From assembly GCF_020360975.1 (NCBI RefSeq), contig NW_025408676.1:558001-622000 (forward strand): a DNA stretch of 64,000 nucleotides, written 5' to 3'. Both the position numbers and the translations under genes were made by a program. Source of the stretch: Hirsutella rhossiliensis (Eukaryota; Ascomycota; Sordariomycetes; Hypocreales; Ophiocordycipitaceae). Positions 1 to 11,966 of the stretch are shown one piece after another; position 1 is the stretch's first letter, and each line of letters starts with the position of its first letter. Under the pieces are notes generated by a model. It was not told the origin of the DNA. It ran no database searches and saw nothing but the letters and a program-made list of their open reading frames with translations.

Positions 1-107
1 ATATAGAGGAAAAGCTAAGAAAGTAAAAGATAGCTAAAAAACCTCTATTAATAGGATATAAGCTTTTCTTTTTAAGGCTCTTTTAATTCCCTAAGGGAAA
101 GAAGCTC

Positions 108-344
108 TTAGAACTTAACGAATTTTTCTCTTCTTAGTTCCTTAGTAAATACATTAGTAATATTATCTTCGGATTTAATATAGAAAATCCGGATCTTCTT
201 TTCCCTAATATTTTCTCGGGTATAGAAGTAGGCAATATCTATATACTTTGTCTTTTTATAAAATTCCGGATTTTTAGCCAATTTAATAGCTGCCTCGTTA
301 TCCGTTAAGATAGGAGGTATAGTATTAGGAATTCTAATAGACAA
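108..344 (-). pseudogene. Copia RNase H C-terminal fragment of element D
   Basis: A 78-residue open stretch matches the end of Ty1/Copia RNase H. It has the T-D-N-x-A-A-I-K-L-A block, a K-Y-I-D-I motif (usually K-H-I-D-I), and a closing D-N-I-x-N-V-F-T-K-E-L. A paralogous stretch occurs in Copia-2 at 35308-35592. It is only the tail of a broken polyprotein, not a separate gene. Its openness reflects few Gln/Trp codons, the ones RIP turns into stops. Confidence 0.85.
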
Positions 345-1885
345 GCTATTATTTATAGAATAAAATAGCCGATTTAGGTATAAAGCTTCTTTATTAGCCT
401 CCCTAAGGGCAATAAATTTAGCTTCGTAGGTTAATAGGGCTATAGATATTTACTTCTAGCTAGCCTAACTTATAATATTTTTATAAATATAGAAATAGTA
501 TCTAGAAACGGATTTTCTATCTATAAGGTTAGACGCCTAGCTAGCGTCGGAATAACCTTTTATAAAATTATAAGTATAAGGGATATTATAGTAATAAATT
601 ATCCCTAGGTTAGGGTATTTATTTAAATATTTCTAGATAGTATTTAACCCCTTTAAAATATATGTTATCTAGTTTAGAAGTAAATCTAGCGCAGGAAATA
701 ATAGTATATAAAATGTCTAGCTTGCTTATTATAGCTAGATATAATAGAGCCCCTATTTCCCTTTAGTAAATAAGGATTTCCTTTTATAAAGGCGTTATAG
801 TAGCCTTTTTAAGCTTTACTCCTACTATAGTAGTCGTATTAGAAGTCCCTAAGTCTTCTTTATTATATTCTCGTATTTTATTATAAGTATATTTTTCCTA
901 GGATATATATATCTCCTTTCTACTCTAGTTTATAATTATATATATTCCTAATAAGTCTTTTAGTTCGCCTAGAGGCTAAACCTTTATATAATCTACTACT
1001 TTTTTAAGCAGACTATTTATTATACCTCTATTAGGCCCTATTATTAGGAGGTTATCTACGTAGATTGCTATCGCAATTTTATATTACGTATTTATAAATA
1101 CCCCTTTATCTATAAGAAGGGCCGAAAATCCTATCTTAGCTAATATAGAGCTAAGATAGTTATACTAGAGCTTTAGGCTTTATTTAAGGCCGTATAATAC
1201 TTTCTTTAATTTTACTACTAGCCTTTTCTTTTTATATAGCTCTAGAAACTACGAATAGCTAATATTATACTTATACTAGTTTTTATTAAACTAGTCTTTA
1301 AGTATTAGCTCTTCGTAGCCTATAGGGATTTTTATATAAATATCCGTATCTATTTCGGTATATATAAAGGCATTTTTTTAATATCGTATTATAGTAGAGT
1401 ATAATTATTAGAAAAAGCTATTATAAGTAGCATTCTAATAGATTTAGGTCTTACTATCGTAGAAAAGGTTTCTAAATAATCTAGGCTATAGACCTAATTA
1501 AATCCTTATACTATATAGCGGGCTTTATATTTAATAATAATATTATTATTATCCCGCTTTATTTTATAGACCTAACGGCTACCTAGGGCCTCCCTATCGC
1601 TAGGAAGAGGCTTTAATTCCTAGGTATTTTAGTTTAAGAGCTCTTTTATTTCTAGAAATATAGCTCTTTTCTATTCTATAGCTTTTAAGCTATTTATAGC
1701 CTATTTAAATATTTTAGGCTCTATAGGATCCTTATTTTCTAGTAAAGATAGAATAATCTCTTTACTTTTACTATTTAATATAGTATTTATTTCGGGGTAT
1801 ACGATATAGTCTTTATAAAATCCGTTTAGCTTCTTAGGTATATTAATATAGATCTTTAGATCCTTATTTAATCCCTTTTCTAAAA

Positions 1886-2020
1886 GAGGATTATTTCCCT
1901 TTTTTATAAAAGGGTTATCTTCCTTCTCTATAAGAGGGTTATCTTCCTTCTCTATAGGAGGGTTATCTTCCTTCTCTATAGGAGGGTTATCTTCCTTCTC
2001 TATAAGAGGGTTACTTTCCT
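1886..2020 (-). repeat. 24-bp tandem repeat encoding an octapeptide in element D pol
   Basis: About five and a half copies of a 24-bp unit lie in the linker between integrase and reverse transcriptase. On the minus strand each unit encodes eight residues close to P-P-I-E-K-E-D-N, so the repeat preserves frame. It is acidic and probably disordered. The outer units are more diverged than the inner ones. Confidence 0.8.
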
Positions 2021-2518
2021 CTTATTTTAAAGAAGAGTTATTACCTTCTTTATATATAGGTTCCTTTTATAAATAATTATCCGGGACCTTATTTATAGAA
2101 GGTAAGGTATTAAAGTCGAAGTCCTTAAGGTCTTCTTCTTTTTAATTTTCTATAAATTTATTTTCTAGGATAATAATATCTCTAGAAATTATTACCTTTC
2201 TTTTTAAAAAGTTATATATTTTATAAGTATCTTTAGTATAGCTTATAATAATACCCTTATAAGCTCTTATCTCTAGCTTATCTAAGGGGTCTTTATTTTT
2301 ATAATAAATAGTACTTCTAAAGGTCTTAATTTTCTCTAAGTCTTCTAAGGCTAGAGATTTATTTTCCTTTTTTTCTATAAGAGTTTAGAATCCTATTCGT
2401 AAGTAAGGGGTCCTATTATATAAATAGGCTGCTCTTAGAACAGCTTCTCCCTAGAAATATTTAGGCAGTTTTACTATAAATAAAATAGCTCGGACTTTAT
2501 TTAAAATAGTCCTATTAA

Positions 2519-2591
2519 TATCACGAAAAAGATATAGCCGCCTATTAGATATAAGCGATAGCGTTAATTAACGCATATAGTATACGCGACA
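2519..2591 (-). repeat. Element A 3' LTR (73 bp)
   Basis: Matches the 5' LTR at 8688-8760 over its full 73 bp. On the minus strand it directly follows a polypurine tract (AAGGGGG then TG), the usual plus-strand primer site. The first TG has become TA on the plus strand, a RIP change. Confidence 0.9.
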
Positions 2592-2815
2592 CACCCCCTT
2601 AGGGATATCGGGTTAATTCGTCCCGGGATACCTAGATATCCTAGACTATAGCGGGAATTTTTATATAGGCAGGCCCTATGCTAAAACCGCGCTTAATTAC
2701 GCTAGCGGGACTCGAACTACGGGCCTTTAGGTAATGCGCGCTAGGCTAGCTAGAAGTGCGTGCGCAGTTACCGGGAAGTTCCCGGAGGGGTAACCCCTCC
2801 GCCCGGGCTTATAAC
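2592..2815 (-). mobile_element. Tail of element A between internal LTR and 3' LTR (possible TRIM body)
   Basis: About 224 bp between the internal long LTR and the terminal short LTR, matching 17726-17949 in element B. On the minus strand it starts with a second primer site (GTTATAAGCCCGGG). Then come a hairpin (GGAGGGG...CCCCTCC), a tRNA-like segment with a B-box-like GTTCGAGTCCC, and a polypurine tract next to the 3' LTR. It has no coding capacity. With the two 73-bp LTRs it would make a complete tiny LTR element of about 370 bp. Confidence 0.6.
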
Positions 2816-3291
2816 TCTCGCGAAGAGAGATACGAGAAGTATATAAAAATGCACGAAGGTAAAATTAGGAGTAAGGGGTAGGATAGGCAGGGCAGAGATA
2901 TTTAAATTTTGCGGGGGCAGTAATAAAGGTAGGGGAGTAATTATTATATTACTTTAATTGTCCTTCTTTCCTTTATCTAACGCCCCTCTTTATACCCGTC
3001 TAGTATCTTAATTAATAAAGAAGATCCTACTTAAAGAAGCTACTAATATCCTTTTAACTACCGAGCTTTTTACCGGTTTTTCCCTTCCTTTCTAGCCGTT
3101 GCCGGCATATCCGTCTTATCTCTCGCTACCTCTATAGGAAGCTATCGCTACTTCTACTTCCCCTTATACCCCTACCCTCCTTTCTATACCTCTTTTTAGC
3201 TCCTTCCTTAAAACCTGTTTTTTAGCTTCCTAGGTCTCTCATGCTAAGGGATATCTCCGAGAACTGCGAAATCAGGCTACGCTTCGCGACA
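2816..3291 (-). repeat. Internal long Copia LTR inside element A
   Basis: A 476-bp sequence reading TGTCGCGAAGCG...CGCGAGA on the minus strand. It is preceded by its own polypurine tract (AAGGGGGTG) and followed by a primer-site sequence. It is homologous to B 17241-17725, C 27831-28313, 31779-32254, 59223-59698 and the solo LTR 59771-60246. The solo copy has a clean 5-bp target duplication, which proves that this is a genuine LTR with these ends. Confidence 0.85.
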
Positions 3292-6200
3292 CACCCCCTT
3301 AGCTATAGCCTGCCCTTATAGAAAGGGTAAAGCTAAATACCTAGGCCGGTGAGCGTATAGAGGAGGTCTTAGTCTATACTTATCCCCTACTCGAGAAATC
3401 CGGGTTTTGGCCCTAGGCTCTTTTAGACCTACTTTAGGAAAAGGGCCTAAGGAGGAAATTAAGTCCTATAAGAAAGGGGGCTTCTCTAAGGACAAGTCCC
3501 TAAAAAGGGGGCCTTTAAGAAGAACAAGTCCTAATTAAGCTAGGGGCCCTCCTCTAGGATAAGTCCTAATTCCTTTCTTCGGCTATAGACGTCTCCTTCC
3601 TCCTACGTGCTATTAGCTCCTCTCGTAGACTCTTAAGGCGGGCTTCTAAGGATAGCTTCTCTCGAACGTCTTCTAGCCTAATTTGCTATAAAAAGACAGC
3701 TAGCTTCTACTTCGGCAGGGGCTTCGTAAGACCGTCGGCTTTTATCGATGCCGTTAGAACCTAACGGACGGAAATAAGTCCCCTTTAGACCTCTTAGCGT
3801 AACTAATGCTAGTAGATATCGATATACCGTAGCCGGGTCGATAACTTACTGTTTTCCGTAAGAATTCGTATAGTTTACGTGTTATCGCATTCTATAGCTA
3901 ACGGGGACGGAATTTATAGTCGTAACGATATTAGCAGCCGGCTAAGGAAAATCGCTTCTTTTAACGCTTCTAAAAGAGCTAGTAGCTCTGCCTCCGTGCT
4001 TAATATAGTAACGGTAGCTTATTTCGAAGCTCTCTAAGCAATGGTTCCTCTAAAAAGGGATATAATGTACCCCTATAAGCTCTTTCTATCTAAGGAATTG
4101 TCCGTAAAGGACGAATCGCTCGAATAGAGGAAGATTTCGGCAGCTAATTTCTTCCTTTCCTGCCTTCCTAGGCGCAGACTATATAATCTCGTTAAATAGA
4201 GATAAAGGATTGCTCTGTCTGCCGCTTCTTAATGCCTAGGGCTAGGATTCTAGTTATGCCTAGCTAGCCGGGAGACCGTAAAAGAGATATCCGGTCTAGC
4301 AGAAATAGCTAAAAAAAGCAGGGAGCCTACCTTCTATTAATATTAGTGTTTCTCTTGCTCCCTAGCTTAAAAGGACGGATCAGGCAAAAGCTCTTCGTCT
4401 AACATAGGCGTAGAGGGAAGCTTCTTATCGAGGGAATTAGGGAGGAATTTATAAGCGACCTTATCGATATAGGCGTCTTAGGTAAGCTAGATAGTCCGTT
4501 AGGACCTATTCCTAAGGATTCGTATCCCTAGGAACTACTTTAGCTCCCCTAGCCTAGTTATCTTATACCTTTATTATAGGCCTCGTATAGCCTCCCTAGC
4601 AGCAGCCTCTTCCTCTTTTAGGTAGGCCTAGATAATGTCGTCGACGTAGAAGAAGACCGTGATTTTACCCTTCTATATTATACACGGTTCCTAAGGGACT
4701 TTCTTAAAGCCTAGGGCTTCGAGGGAACCTATTAAATGCTATTGCTAAAGAAGGGGTGATCTTCGTAGTCTATATAGAGCTTTCCTAAGCCATAGAACCT
4801 TTCCTAGCTATTAGAAGCCTAGTAGAAGGCGCATATAGATAACTTCCTCTTCCTCGAGTAGGCAGTTAATAAAGGCGTTAACTGCATCTATTTAATCGAG
4901 CTCGAGGTCGAATTCTACTGCTATAGCTATAAGGGTCCGAAAAGACATCCTAGCTAGGGTGGTTGCCCTAGTAGGTAAATCCCCTTTTTCCTATTAATTC
5001 CTATAGATAACTAGCCGGGCCTTATACTTTTAAAGGAAGCCGTGTTTATTAGTCTTATAGATAAAGACCTACTTATAGCTAAGGACCTGTTTTCCTCTTG
5101 CTTTTTCCTTAAGGACCTCTTCGAAAGACCCTATCTCTTCGTGTGAGGCTAGGTGGTCTTTCTAGGCCTAGAAAACCTGGTCTCTAAAGGGGTGTCTTTC
5201 TAGCTGCTTCTGGTTTGCTGGTAGGTCCGGGAGGTCTCTTTTATATACCTTCCTTGCTAATAGCTATGGCTTAAAGAGCCGGCCTGCTATGAATGCTCCG
5301 TGGGAACCGTCTTCTATAGGCGTTGGATAGAAGTCGGGAAAACGATTAAAATAGGGGAGAGGTTGGTCTTCTTTAGTATCCGTATCGGGCCCTATACCTT
5401 CCTTTGCTTCTCGAAGTAGGGACAAAAAGGCAGCCGGGTAATCCTTTAAGAGAGGTGCCTTTCCCACCCCCTTAGGGGCCGAGACGGGAAGACTAACTAA
5501 AAAAGCTGCTTCTAGATCTTCTTCTTACGTAGGAGGAGGCGTAGGTAGGTAGGCGTATTCTAGCTCTACCGCTTTCCTATAGTCTCCTTCTTCGTCTAGA
5601 TTATCTAATCTAGTAGCTTCCTCTTCTTCTTCTTCCTCGAAGTCGGCGTTATCTTCTACTACTTCGACGTCGGTTTCTTCTTCCGTTTCCTCGTCTAGGA
5701 CCTCTTCTTAAGACTGTTAGGAAGGGGGAATTTAGATCTTCTAAATTAGCTAACGTTAAGAGAGTAAGAGGGGCTGTTGATCCCTCTTTCCGTCGAAGAA
5801 GCTAGATTCGTTGAAAATCATATCCCTAGTCGAAATAACCTTCCGTAGAAGAGGAATCTAGATCCGGAAGATATTCGTAGAATTATAACTAACGAGGTAA
5901 CTAATAAAGGCTCTAGGATTAAGCTTTCTTTTCTTCTTCCTTTTTAGCTATGCATCGGCAGTTATAGCGTATGCCTTACAGCCGTAGGCACGAAGGTAGG
6001 CTAGCGAGGCCCTCTTCTTCGTAAAGAGCTCGAGGGGGGATTTCTAGTCTGTTCCTTGGTTTAGTTCCCTAGGGTCCTTAGGGTCCCTCGGGGTCCGGTT
6101 CCGAAGGTAATAGGCGGTCTTAACGACTTCCCTCTAAAGGTCGTTAGGAAGCCTCGTAGTAAGTCTTATCGTATGGGCCCTTTCTATTATAGCACCCCCT

Positions 6201-8673
6201 GATCTTTCTGCACCTCCGTTTTAGGCCTAGGTATTCGGTGCTAACGGGAGGGGTAAAATGCCCCTTTTTCGAAGCTACTTTAAGATATTTTTCGTAAATA
6301 GCTCTCCGTTAGACCGTATCTTCTTTACCTTATAGCTAAAGTAGGAATTTATCTAGTTAACGAAGTCCTAGAGGGCAGACCAGTTATACTTACTTAGGTA
6401 GGTCCGTAAGAAATAGGGGAAAACTATCCCTAAAAAGGCGTCTATAAAAAACATTACCCTAATAAAGCTTTCCTAATCCCTAGAGACGTCGGTTTAATCG
6501 ACCTAAATTTCCTTACACGGCTGGTCCGGCCGTAAAGGCGTTCGTCTAGAAATTCGTCTTCTAGTCTTTCCTTAGCCGTAGTGTTCGCATTCGACGGTCT
6601 TTAGTCCCCTTATTCGTACGCCCTATTATTATCCTAGCTTATATAAAGCTAAGGGGCCCGGGTAACTAAGTCGTGCGTGCTAAAGAATACCGTCTCCTTA
6701 GGCTGCCGGAAGAGGGTCCTTTATAGTAGACCTATTCCTCCTAGTAGGGAAAGCTAACTTCTCGAGTGGTTCCTTCCTAAGGATAGGTCGGAATTCGAGA
6801 ATAAATTAACCGAATTTTTCCTCGATAAGCCTAATAGTGTAATTCTTCTAGACTAGCCTCGTAGGCTTAGACGTCGTATCCTAGAAGATTCCTTCCTCTC
6901 GAAGAAGGCGGAAGGAAATCAGGCTCGTTAAAAATCGAGGGCAAAAAGCTACCCTTTTTCGTCGAAGAATTCGTATAGACCTATTAGGTAATTTCATCGT
7001 GAAATTCACCCTTCCGTACCCCTCTATCCGTACGGTTAATTCCCCGGCAATAAGGTATTCCTTCCGTACCTTCTTAAAGGACCGGAATCGTAAGGGTATA
7101 TTATAAATATCGAGGGAAGCACTAGAGTCAAGGATAGCTGATTTTCGTAGGGGATAATCGGAGGGCTCTAACGGTTGGTCTTGGCCTTATTAATCCGTAG
7201 GGAAGATAAAGGCCGGATTTGCTATACTAATGATTTTTCCTCGAATTTGCGGCTCGAATAGGGGTAGCGGCGTTAGTTGCTATTTCTTAGCAACCCGAAT
7301 CTCGTCTATCTTCTTCTACAACGAGGGGTCCTCCTTAAGAGACTGTTATATCGTTTCTTATAGCCTCTTTAAAGGGTTAAATCCTTTAGGTCGGTTTTCC
7401 TCGAAGACCTACTAGCATTATAATAATCGATAGCCTAGGGATTTATAAGCTAGGCAGCCGTTTCGTCTAGTCTTTCGTTTCTTCGAGGAATCCTCGTCCT
7501 AATCCGGAAGGTCTGCTTAAAAACCTCCCCTTTTTACCCCTTATTGCTAATTTTAACGAAGAGGTTCGATTTCGACTAGTTCCCTAATTTTTCGACTAAC
7601 GGACTAAAAGGTCTATTAGGGGACTAGTCGGGCCGGTCTAACTAACGGGACCGGGGCCGGGCCCGGAGCAAGAGGCGGAGCCGGGGCCGGGCCTAGGGCA
7701 GCCGTTGATAACGGTGTTAATGCTCTCGAGGGAGGTAGAGCCGAAGGAGCAACAGCCGCAGCAGCAGCAGCGGGAGCCGTAGCAACAGGGGCTGCAGCAG
7801 CTACAGGGGCAGCAGGTCGAGCCGTCTAGGTCGAGTGCTGTCTACGAAGGAATAAGACTGCTTACTATTGTACTCTAGCAGCCTCTTCGTCTAGTTCCCG
7901 GCTAGCCTCTCGAAAGATAGTCGAGTAACCGTTACTAATAGGCTTTATTAGCAGAGATATATCCCGTAGCTACTAGCCGGAAAGAGCTTCTATAAGGAAG
8001 TATTAGTTAGCTTCTTTAAGGATTTCTTCCTACTTAGCTAGCCACAAAGAAGCTAGCAGGTTCCTAGTAGAAAAGGCTCCTAGGTAGGCCGTATAGGTCT
8101 TCCTAATACGGTTAGTTATATAGCCCCTCGAGGGAGCTATCGAGGTCTCGAGCTTTAAAAGCTACTGCCTAGGAGTCTCTTCTTCTCGAAGAGTAATTAG
8201 CTTTGCGGCACTAACGGATTCCGTTATCGCCGTGCGTACAGCAGTTAGCAACTTCGTCTTATAAAGATATTCCTTACGGTGACTCTCGTAGTTACCTAAG
8301 GTAGCAGAAAAAGCTCTTTGTTGTGCAGAGGTTAGCTCGGAGAAGAGGGAAGCTCCCTTTGCAAATTCCGTTGCCCTAGGACGAAGAGGGGGCTCGAGAG
8401 GGTCCTGCTTATTAGAGAAGACTAAATTATAGATGGTTCTGTCTACACGAGCCCGTAGCTCCTTTACCTACTTATCCTAATCTTAGGGCTCTATAAGAAT
8501 CGTCCTACGGACCGTCGGGACGGTAGAGGAGTCGATTTTCGTTATTATTGCGGGGAAAGGTAGAAAAGTCGGTTAAAAATCGGCTTTTCTAGTAAGAGGG
8601 GTAAAAGGAAGCCACGAGGGATGTAAGTAAAGTGCCTTTTGCAGCAGCCGGAAGGTATAGGAATACTATTCTT
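3292..8673 (-). pseudogene. Element A gag-pol (Copia), RIP-inactivated
   Basis: Read on the minus strand from high to low coordinates. An Ala/Pro-rich gag region lies at about 7600-8550. The protease site reads D-S-S-A-S at 7115-7129, where D-S-G is expected. Integrase spans about 6150-7000. The RT has an intact Y-V-D-D at 4637-4648, and RNase H lies at about 3650-4050. Numerous TAA/TAG stops interrupt it. A 67-residue open piece at 5264-5467 lies upstream of the RT core. Domain order PR-IN-RT-RH is diagnostic of Copia. Confidence 0.85.
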
Positions 8674-8760
8674 CCCGGGCTTATAACTGTCACGAAAAAG
8701 ATGTGGCCGCCTATTAGATATAAGCGACAGCGTCAATTAACGCATATAGTATACGCGACA
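8674..8760 (-). repeat. Element A 5' LTR (8688-8760) and primer-binding site (8674-8687)
   Basis: The 73-bp LTR ends in GACA on the minus strand and is followed at once by GTTATAAGCCCGGG. Reversing one TG-to-TA change gives GTTATGAGCCCGG, complementary to the anticodon half of initiator tRNA-Met. That is the half-tRNA primer known from Drosophila copia and yeast Ty5. Confidence 0.8.
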
Positions 8761-10857
8761 ATTAATCCTCTCTATTACTCCGTTTAATTCGGGAGTCCTA
8801 GGAGGGCTAGTATAATATTTAATTCCCTTTCTTAAGTAGTAGGGTTTTATTTTATATAGGAATTCTTTTGCGTTATCTAAAAAGACTTTCTTTATAGTAA
8901 TATTATCCTAGTTATTTTTAACTAAGGCTTTATATTCTAAGAATTTATCTAGGGCTTCTACCTTAGATTTTATTAAAGATATTTCTAAATATCTTATCCC
9001 TATATCTAAAAAGGATATAAAGGAGGTATATTTATTATAAGTAGGGTCTTTATAGGTCCTAAATATTAATAGCAACTCTATTAAGGTAATTATATACCTT
9101 ATTAAATAGGGATTTATTCCTCTTATTAGTTGCCTTTGCTTTAATATAAGCCTTATATTCTTTAATTTTTATAATATCCTTCTTAGGGATAGTTATATCT
9201 TTATTATATCTTTTAAAGGTTTCTAGTAAGGCTTTAAGACTTATATATCCTAGCCTTAAATACTATAAATAAAAGTTAAGGTCCTTTATATTATTCCTTA
9301 TATTATTAATATTATATAGGAATGTCTTCTTCTTTAAGAAAGGAATTTTTAAAGAGAAGATATAAAGGTTATCTTACTATTTTCCTTTAGATATAATATT
9401 AGACTAGTTATTTAGTAGGAAAATTTCCTTGCTATTAATAAATGCATAAGTATTTTTAAAATATGATTGGCTTATAATATTTACCCTTAATTTAGGTATA
9501 AAAAGGTAGTTTCTTAAGATAAATAGCCTTTTATTTTTTAGAAATCTAAAAAGAAGATCTCTATAGCCTTTAATAACTATATAGGATGCCTTTCCCTAAT
9601 TAACCTTAGTAGAGATAGTTCGAGAATTAATAAGGAATTTCTTTTCCGATACTATATACTTAGTAGCACCGGTATCGTATATAAAATTATAGAAATTTCT
9701 ATTTTCTAAGGTTTTATAAGGGATTTCCTTCTCTTTTACCTTATATATAAGGTCTTTAATTCGAGAGGAATTTAAAGGTCCTATTTGCCTATTATTAAAT
9801 ACGGCTTTTTTAAGGATATTCGAAGAGATATATACCTCTACTTCTTCTTCGGAGCTTTTATAGCCTCTAAGGGTAGGAGGAGGAATAGAAAAATCGATTT
9901 CCGGTTCTTCGTCCGTTTAATTATCGATTTCTATTTTTTCTACTTCCGATATATATAGAGAAGAGGGTTTTTCCGTCTTCTTATCGACGTAAGAGTCTAA
10001 TTTAATAGGATTTCCTTCTATAGAAGGTTTTCTAGGCCTCTTAGAAGGTATTCCTTTATTTTGATTTTTTAAATTTTTAGAAAAGCCTTTAAGGGCCTTT
10101 TCCGGGTAAAAATAGTAGTAATATTTAACTAGATGCCCTTTCTTCTTATAGTAAGTATATTATAATATAATTTTTATCTTTTTCTAGGGCTTCTTAGTAA
10201 AGAAAGCCTACTTAAGAGGATTTTCTAGAAACTTAGTCCTCTTAAATTCGTCTATAAGACTACTAGAGAGAGACTCTAGATTAAAAGCTTCTAAGTTATT
10301 TCGAAGAGCTTACGTTATATTAGTTATATAGCTAGAAAACGAGCCCGAAAGGCTGTTTAAAATCCAAGCTAAAATAACTACTTCCGGAATTATAATATTC
10401 CGTGCTTTTAGCTCTTTAAATACCTCTTTTACCTTATTTAGGTAGCCTTCTAGGGATTCGAAATCCCCTACTAAAGTATTAAAAAGCTCATTTATATATA
10501 GGTAATTCGAGGTAAAGGAAATAGGGTTATATAGGTTTTTTAACTTATCCTACGCCTCTTTAGCATTTATTATATACTTTATTTAGGTTAAAGGACTATC
10601 TTTAATACGAAGAAAAATTAAAGTAAGTACTTCTTCTATTTTCGAGTAATTTTCTTACTATATAGTAGTAGAAAGCTTCTCTCTAACTAAAAGAGCCTAT
10701 ATTCGAATAGCCTAGAAGGTATAGTTAGAACTACCCTTAAGTTTAGTAAATTCGAACTTATCCCTAGAGCCTATTTTAGAGAATTCGAGGTCGTATTAGA
10801 ATTTCGAAGATTTTTCGAAGTTATTACCCGACTGATAGAGAAGCCGGGCTTATAACC
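8761..10857 (-). pseudogene. Element D gag, protease and integrase N-terminal part
   Basis: The upstream half of element D on the minus strand. A primer site (GGTTATAAGCCCGG, about 10844-10857) abuts the LTR. Gag at about 10100-10840 ends in a CX2CX4HX4C zinc knuckle at 10118-10160 whose cysteines now read Tyr while the His remains. The protease keeps D-T-G-A at 9665-9676. Integrase sequence runs down to 8766, where element A interrupts it. Stops are TAA/TAG only. Confidence 0.8.
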
Positions 10858-11554
10858 TATAAGAAGGTATAAGCAATAAGCGTAGAATTAGGTAATCGAT
10901 AATATAAGCGGAAAGATCGGTCGAAGGAGTATAGGGTAGGATTTCGTCCGGAGTTTATAACGAGCATATAAGGGGCTAAATAATATATTAAAAGAATAGC
11001 GTTATAAAAGATATATACGAACTTACTTATTCTATCTACTACTCCTAGGGAAATCCTTTATCTTTTATAGACTATTGCTCGCCTTTTAGTAAACTAATTA
11101 GTTAGCTTTCTAGTATATTCTATAGTACTTAAAATGCTCTATCTATAGTATATCTTCCTAACTTAGTAGGTGGTCTAATTATAGCGTGATGGTTAATATA
11201 AGACTATAGGTTCTAGTATAAGTAGTGGATTTAACTAGAATATTCTATGCCCTACCTATTCTTATATCGCGGATATCTTCGGAACCGCTAGGCTAAAATA
11301 GGCTATAGGGTATCCGTTCTACTCGTAATTAACTTACGCATTTTATATATATTTTTGTTTATAAGGAATGGCTTATCCTAACCCGCTTTCCCTAGAGGAA
11401 GGTATAGATGTCTAGTAGAGGTCTTTATCTTTTAAGGGTTATTCCCTTAGACTGTATTATAGAGCCTCTTTTTACTAGCTTATTCTATAAAGCCTCCTTA
11501 TACTTATTATTTCTTTATAACAGTAAAATAGGAATATAAGGGTATATTCTTATA
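10858..11554 (-). repeat. Element D 5' LTR (697 bp)
   Basis: On the minus strand it begins TATAAGAATATACCC and ends CTTCTTATA (TG and CA both read TA after RIP). The primer site follows directly. A same-length copy lies at 53568-54264. Right of it the sequence is element C (compare B from about 15010), so D inserted into C. C's part left of D lies beyond position 1. Confidence 0.85.
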
Positions 11555-11742
11555 AAAAGCGGTAGAGCTAGAATACGCCTACCTCCTTATACCTCCTCTT
11601 ATATAAGACAAAGATCTAAAAGTAGGTTTTCTAGTTAGTCTTCCTATCTCGACCCCTAAGAAGGTAGGAAAAGTACTACTCTTAAAGGATTACCTAGCTA
11701 CCTTTTTATCCTTACTTTAATAAGTAAAGGGAGGTATAGGGC
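11555..11742 (+). mobile_element. Copia element C, short piece between D and G1
   Basis: This 188-bp piece matches element B at about 15010-15205, the region just before RT. It continues at 25758 after the G1 insertion; AGGGC at 11738-11742 is the left target duplication. It is strongly RIP-mutated. Confidence 0.8.
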
Positions 11743-11879
11743 TATTACGACTACGGTTAGCGGGCTATAGGAGAGCCGGCCACGTTTATATAATAAGGCG
11801 GCTCGGAATAATAGTTAGGACGAGAAGTCACTTAGACTTAGCTTACCTAGAGCGTACGTAAGCTAAGTAAGCCTTATAT
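11743..11879 (+). repeat. G1 5' LTR, first part
   Basis: The first 137 bp of the G1 LTR, aligning with 25268 onward. It ends in TATAT (11875-11879), the left target duplication of element B. The LTR resumes after B. Confidence 0.9.
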
Positions 11880-11966
11880 TGTCGCGTATACTATATACGT
11901 TAATTGACGCTATCGCTTATATCTAATAAGCGGCCATATCTTTTTCGCGAGAGTTATAAGCCCGGG
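11880..11966 (+). repeat. Element B 5' LTR (11880-11952) and primer-binding site
   Basis: A 73-bp LTR followed by GTTATAAGCCCGGG at 11953-11966, the half initiator-tRNA-Met primer site. Its last bases read CGCGAGA, the ending of the long internal LTR, whereas A and the B 3' LTR read CGTGACA or its RIP form CGTGATA. That is a possible trace of conversion or recombination at this junction. Confidence 0.8.

Larger units (their letters stand above)
1..2518 (-). mobile_element. Copia element D, 3' part (integrase C-terminus, RT, RNase H), degenerate
   Basis: This is the downstream half of a Ty1/Copia polyprotein read on the minus strand; the upstream half lies at 8761-10857. The reverse transcriptase core reads Y-V-D-N at 1051-1062, with the second catalytic Asp changed to Asn, and RNase H ends near 108. 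Many in-frame TAA/TAG and loss of CA/TG show heavy RIP, so it is a dead copy. The 3' LTR lies outside the window. Element A inserted here and duplicated ATTAA (2514-2518 and 8761-8765). Confidence 0.85.
2519..8760 (-). mobile_element. Copia element A, complete, 73-bp LTRs, inserted in D
   Basis: A full-length Copia-type element of 6242 bp on the minus strand. Its 73-bp LTRs are at 8688-8760 (5') and 2519-2591 (3'), with target duplication ATTAA on both sides. The termini are TGTC...GACA. The LTR pair differs at five positions, all C-to-T or G-to-A in CA/TG context, as expected for RIP after insertion. Order from the 5' end: primer site, gag, protease, integrase, RT, RNase H, an internal second LTR, a short tail, 3' LTR. 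It is the sister of element B in inverted orientation. It keeps more CA/TG than its host, so it is younger. Confidence 0.92.

Noticed and set aside
8545..8736. 63-codon ORF overlapping the element A 5' end
   Set aside because: It runs through the LTR and primer site; it is an open frame in the leader of element A, not a gene.
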